Source: Pseudomonas fluorescens (GTDB lineage Bacteria; Pseudomonadota; Gammaproteobacteria; Pseudomonadales; Pseudomonadaceae). From it: a stretch of 64,000 nt of DNA. Made by a program: the position numbers and the translations under genes. The DNA is taken from contig NZ_CABVHK010000008.1 in the NCBI RefSeq assembly GCF_902497785.1, positions 1-64,000 on the forward strand. The letters run 5' to 3'. Shown piece by piece: positions 62,107-64,000 of this stretch. Position 1 is the stretch's first letter. Each line of letters begins with the position of its first letter. The notes beneath the pieces are model-generated. The model did no database searches and was not told the origin of the DNA. It saw nothing but the letters and a program-made list of their open reading frames with translations.

Positions 62107-64000
62107 ATGTCCGAAAACACCGCCCCCAGCGCTGTCGATGTACTGTCCCAGCTGGTGGCCGGCCCCTCACTCACAGAGGTGGCCTCGAAAGCATTACGCC
62201 CGGCGCTGAAAAAACTGTACCCCGACCTGGAGATCGACCCGCAACTGGCCATGGTCATGACACCCAGTTGGTGGATCGAAGATGATCGAGTCGTTCCCGG
62301 CCCCCTGCAAATTGAATCACTCACCGACATCCTTGTGCGCCTCGGACTCTCCGGTACCAGCGTAACCTTCATCGATGGCGAACACTTTCTGACCCTGCAA
62401 CCGGCTGTCGAACCAGCGACTCATCTGCCGGTGAAAATCGATGCCATTGGACTGCTGATCAATGAGCTCGCCCCCCTGCTGTTTGTGGCCTATCAGGAAC
62501 AACAGGTCGATTTCTGGAGTGAGCCCACTCGCGCCGGGGATCTGCGCTGGTATCAACTGTCGGACTCACTGCGCGGACTGTGGAATGCCAACCTGCCCGT
62601 TGGCTGGGACGCGGATCAGCAAGCGATGGCCAAGGCCGTCTACACCACACCCGACAAGCAGCAGCGCCAAGCCACGGACCCATTCAAAACCCGGGCCTGT
62701 CTTATCGACATCGATCAGGCGGACGGGGCCGGCCGCACCCACCTCGATGTGCTCGACACCGCGGTGCTGGTGGGCTCCCTTGGCGACCGTACGCTGATCC
62801 TCACGCACTCGGTCACTCGCGGATTTTTGCACTTCGACTCGTTCGATGCATTGGGCCAGGCCTTGTCGCAGTCCCATCTGACCGGCACATCCGGCAGCAG
62901 CCTGAACTGGCGACTGGTCGAACCCGAAGGCAACTTTTTCGACCATCAGGCCTGCACCCTCATTGCCCTGGAAGCGGATGCCATCGGGGCGATCAATTTT
63001 TTCCAGACATCGGCCAAAGCCGATGCCTACCCCCACCTCGGCACGGCCGGTTCCAGTGACGAACCGCCCGCGCGGCTCAAGCCCCATTTCGACCGAATGC
63101 AACCTTTGCTCCCGTCATGGATGGAACAAGCATCGCCCACCGATCAGGCGAGTTACAGCCGGCACCTGATGGATCTGACCCTTTTACAGCACCGCAACGG
63201 CGGCAAAACGTTCCAGGGTGAAGTCCCCGACATTCATGCGTTTACCCTGGATACGCTGGGCAACCAGATGCGCAAGGAACATCCGCAGGCAAGCACCGTC
63301 AAGCTCGACACCATCGAAATCACAATCACCAGCCTGGTGGTCTGGGGCACCTTCGTTTTGCCGGGCCAGACCGAGACCCTGACGTTATCGCTCACCGAGC
63401 TGGCCCTGCAAAACCTTGCGGGGTTGCCAAGGGGTATCAGAACCGTGCGTTTCACCGACGATTCCCCGGTGCCCGCCTGGATGACACCGGATTACCTGGA
63501 GAAACTGGTCACGACGGTCAACATCGGCGCGACCTACCCCCAGATGCTCAAAACCCGGCTGCTGGATAACCTGACCCAGGCGCGTGAACTCAAGCGGCTT
63601 TACACCGCGCAGTTACCGGTGGAGTTATCGTTGCTGGCCTTGCAGCACAAGATTCGCGGCCAGGCGGGGCTGGATGAACAGGGGTATCGGTACGTGATCG
63701 CCGCGTTCGCGGCCACCGCCCCGGATCGAAAGGTGGACGGGCAGGAAATCGTGATCCGGCCGCTGGCTTTCATCCCTCCCCATCGTGCGGACACAACGCC
63801 GGACAAGGTCGCAAACATGTTCCTCATCGGGCCACGCGACGCGGACAAGGGCCCCTGCCTGCTCTATCGCCCGTTGCTCAACCCGCCACTGCTTCAATAC
63901 CCGTCCCGAAGCAACGTGTTGTACGCGATCACCCATTCCAGATCACTCAGGGAATCGGTGTTGGCCTGGTTGCCGGACAAGGCGCGCTTCAACTACAGCC
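62107..64000 (+). CDS. Large DUF6543 (dermonecrotic toxin domain) protein, partial
   Basis: An open frame of more than 630 codons that starts at an ATG with AAGGAAA before it and runs off the window without a stop. The N-terminal ~600 residues have no membrane segment or signal. The portion LKRLYTAQLPVELSLLALQH, DEQGYRYVIAAFAAT, MFLIGPRDADKGPCLLYRPL and ESVLAWLPDKARFNY is the DUF6543 'dermonecrotic toxin domain' module of very large Pseudomonas proteins that often end in NEL-like E3 ligase or other toxic domains. Its role (host-directed or interbacterial) cannot be judged from this part. Confidence 0.8.
   Translation, partial: MSENTAPSAVDVLSQLVAGPSLTEVASKALRPALKKLYPDLEIDPQLAMVMTPSWWIEDDRVVPGPLQIESLTDILVRLGLSGTSVTFIDGEHFLTLQPAVEPATHLPVKIDAIGLLINELAPLLFVAYQEQQVDFWSEPTRAGDLRWYQLSDSLRGLWNANLPVGWDADQQAMAKAVYTTPDKQQRQATDPFKTRACLIDIDQADGAGRTHLDVLDTAVLVGSLGDRTLILTHSVTRGFLHFDSFDALGQALSQSHLTGTSGSSLNWRLVEPEGNFFDHQACTLIALEADAIGAINFFQTSAKADAYPHLGTAGSSDEPPARLKPHFDRMQPLLPSWMEQASPTDQASYSRHLMDLTLLQHRNGGKTFQGEVPDIHAFTLDTLGNQMRKEHPQASTVKLDTIEITITSLVVWGTFVLPGQTETLTLSLTELALQNLAGLPRGIRTVRFTDDSPVPAWMTPDYLEKLVTTVNIGATYPQMLKTRLLDNLTQARELKRLYTAQLPVELSLLALQHKIRGQAGLDEQGYRYVIAAFAATAPDRKVDGQEIVIRPLAFIPPHRADTTPDKVANMFLIGPRDADKGPCLLYRPLLNPPLLQYPSRSNVLYAITHSRSLRESVLAWLPDKARFNYS

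Overview
The window looks like a core-chromosome segment of a Pseudomonas, most likely from the P. fluorescens species complex. The grounds are GC-rich coding with strong third-position bias, Pseudomonas-style gene order (spoT-ridA; oxyR-recG; rubA-rubredoxin reductase; ubiC-ubiA-phoB-phoR; pstSCAB-phoU; purEK; lysR-aspA), and about twenty REP/REPIN palindromes of the classes common in that group in nearly every gap. The species assignment is inference from remembered gene content; no search was run.

Layout. 1-9.9 kb: end of spoT, ridA, a lipoprotein, an SDR-like protein, the exbB-exbD-tonB operon, oxyR-recG and a YbaK-HDOD regulator. 10.75-27.65 kb (minus strand): a type VI secretion (T6SS) cluster with the gene order of P. 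aeruginosa HSI-II: tssB(remnant)-C-E-F-G-H(truncated)-[sfa missing]-orfX-fha-tssJ-K-L-M-stp1-stk1. Both the front and the middle are damaged: tssA and most of tssB are gone, ClpV has lost its C-terminus, and the sigma-54 activator normally following it is absent. 27.65-29.7 kb: a vgrG fragment and a 5'-truncated class-3 lipase (probable effector), fused to each other out of frame. 29.7-31.4 kb: a DUF6124 gene behind a long structured leader, a DUF2388 gene, and the 3' scrap of a second DUF6124 gene.

31.4-48.4 kb returns to conserved core: HU, rubredoxin and its reductase, ubiquinone entry enzymes UbiC/UbiA, the phosphate regulon (PhoB-PhoR, PhoU, PstBACS, with Pho boxes before phoB, pstC and pstS), a CNNM/CBS protein, an M23 peptidase and an orphan response regulator. 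48.5-64 kb: MHS-type transporter, thioesterase, hexose-6-P mutarotase, DUF3299 protein, YeaQ-like membrane protein, purE-purK, a LysR regulator divergent from aspA, an asparaginase, an AraC regulator, an acetylpolyamine deacetylase-like enzyme with a polyamine-binding protein, and the start of a very large DUF6543 (dermonecrotic-toxin-domain) protein that runs off the end.

How it fits together: the phosphate block is a self-contained sensing and uptake unit; AnsA and AspA form a short asparagine-aspartate-fumarate route; the deacetylase and PotF-like protein suggest acetylpolyamine use. The most notable feature is the T6SS island, which sits between otherwise core genes and appears to be decaying from its edges and one internal site while about ten structural genes remain full length.
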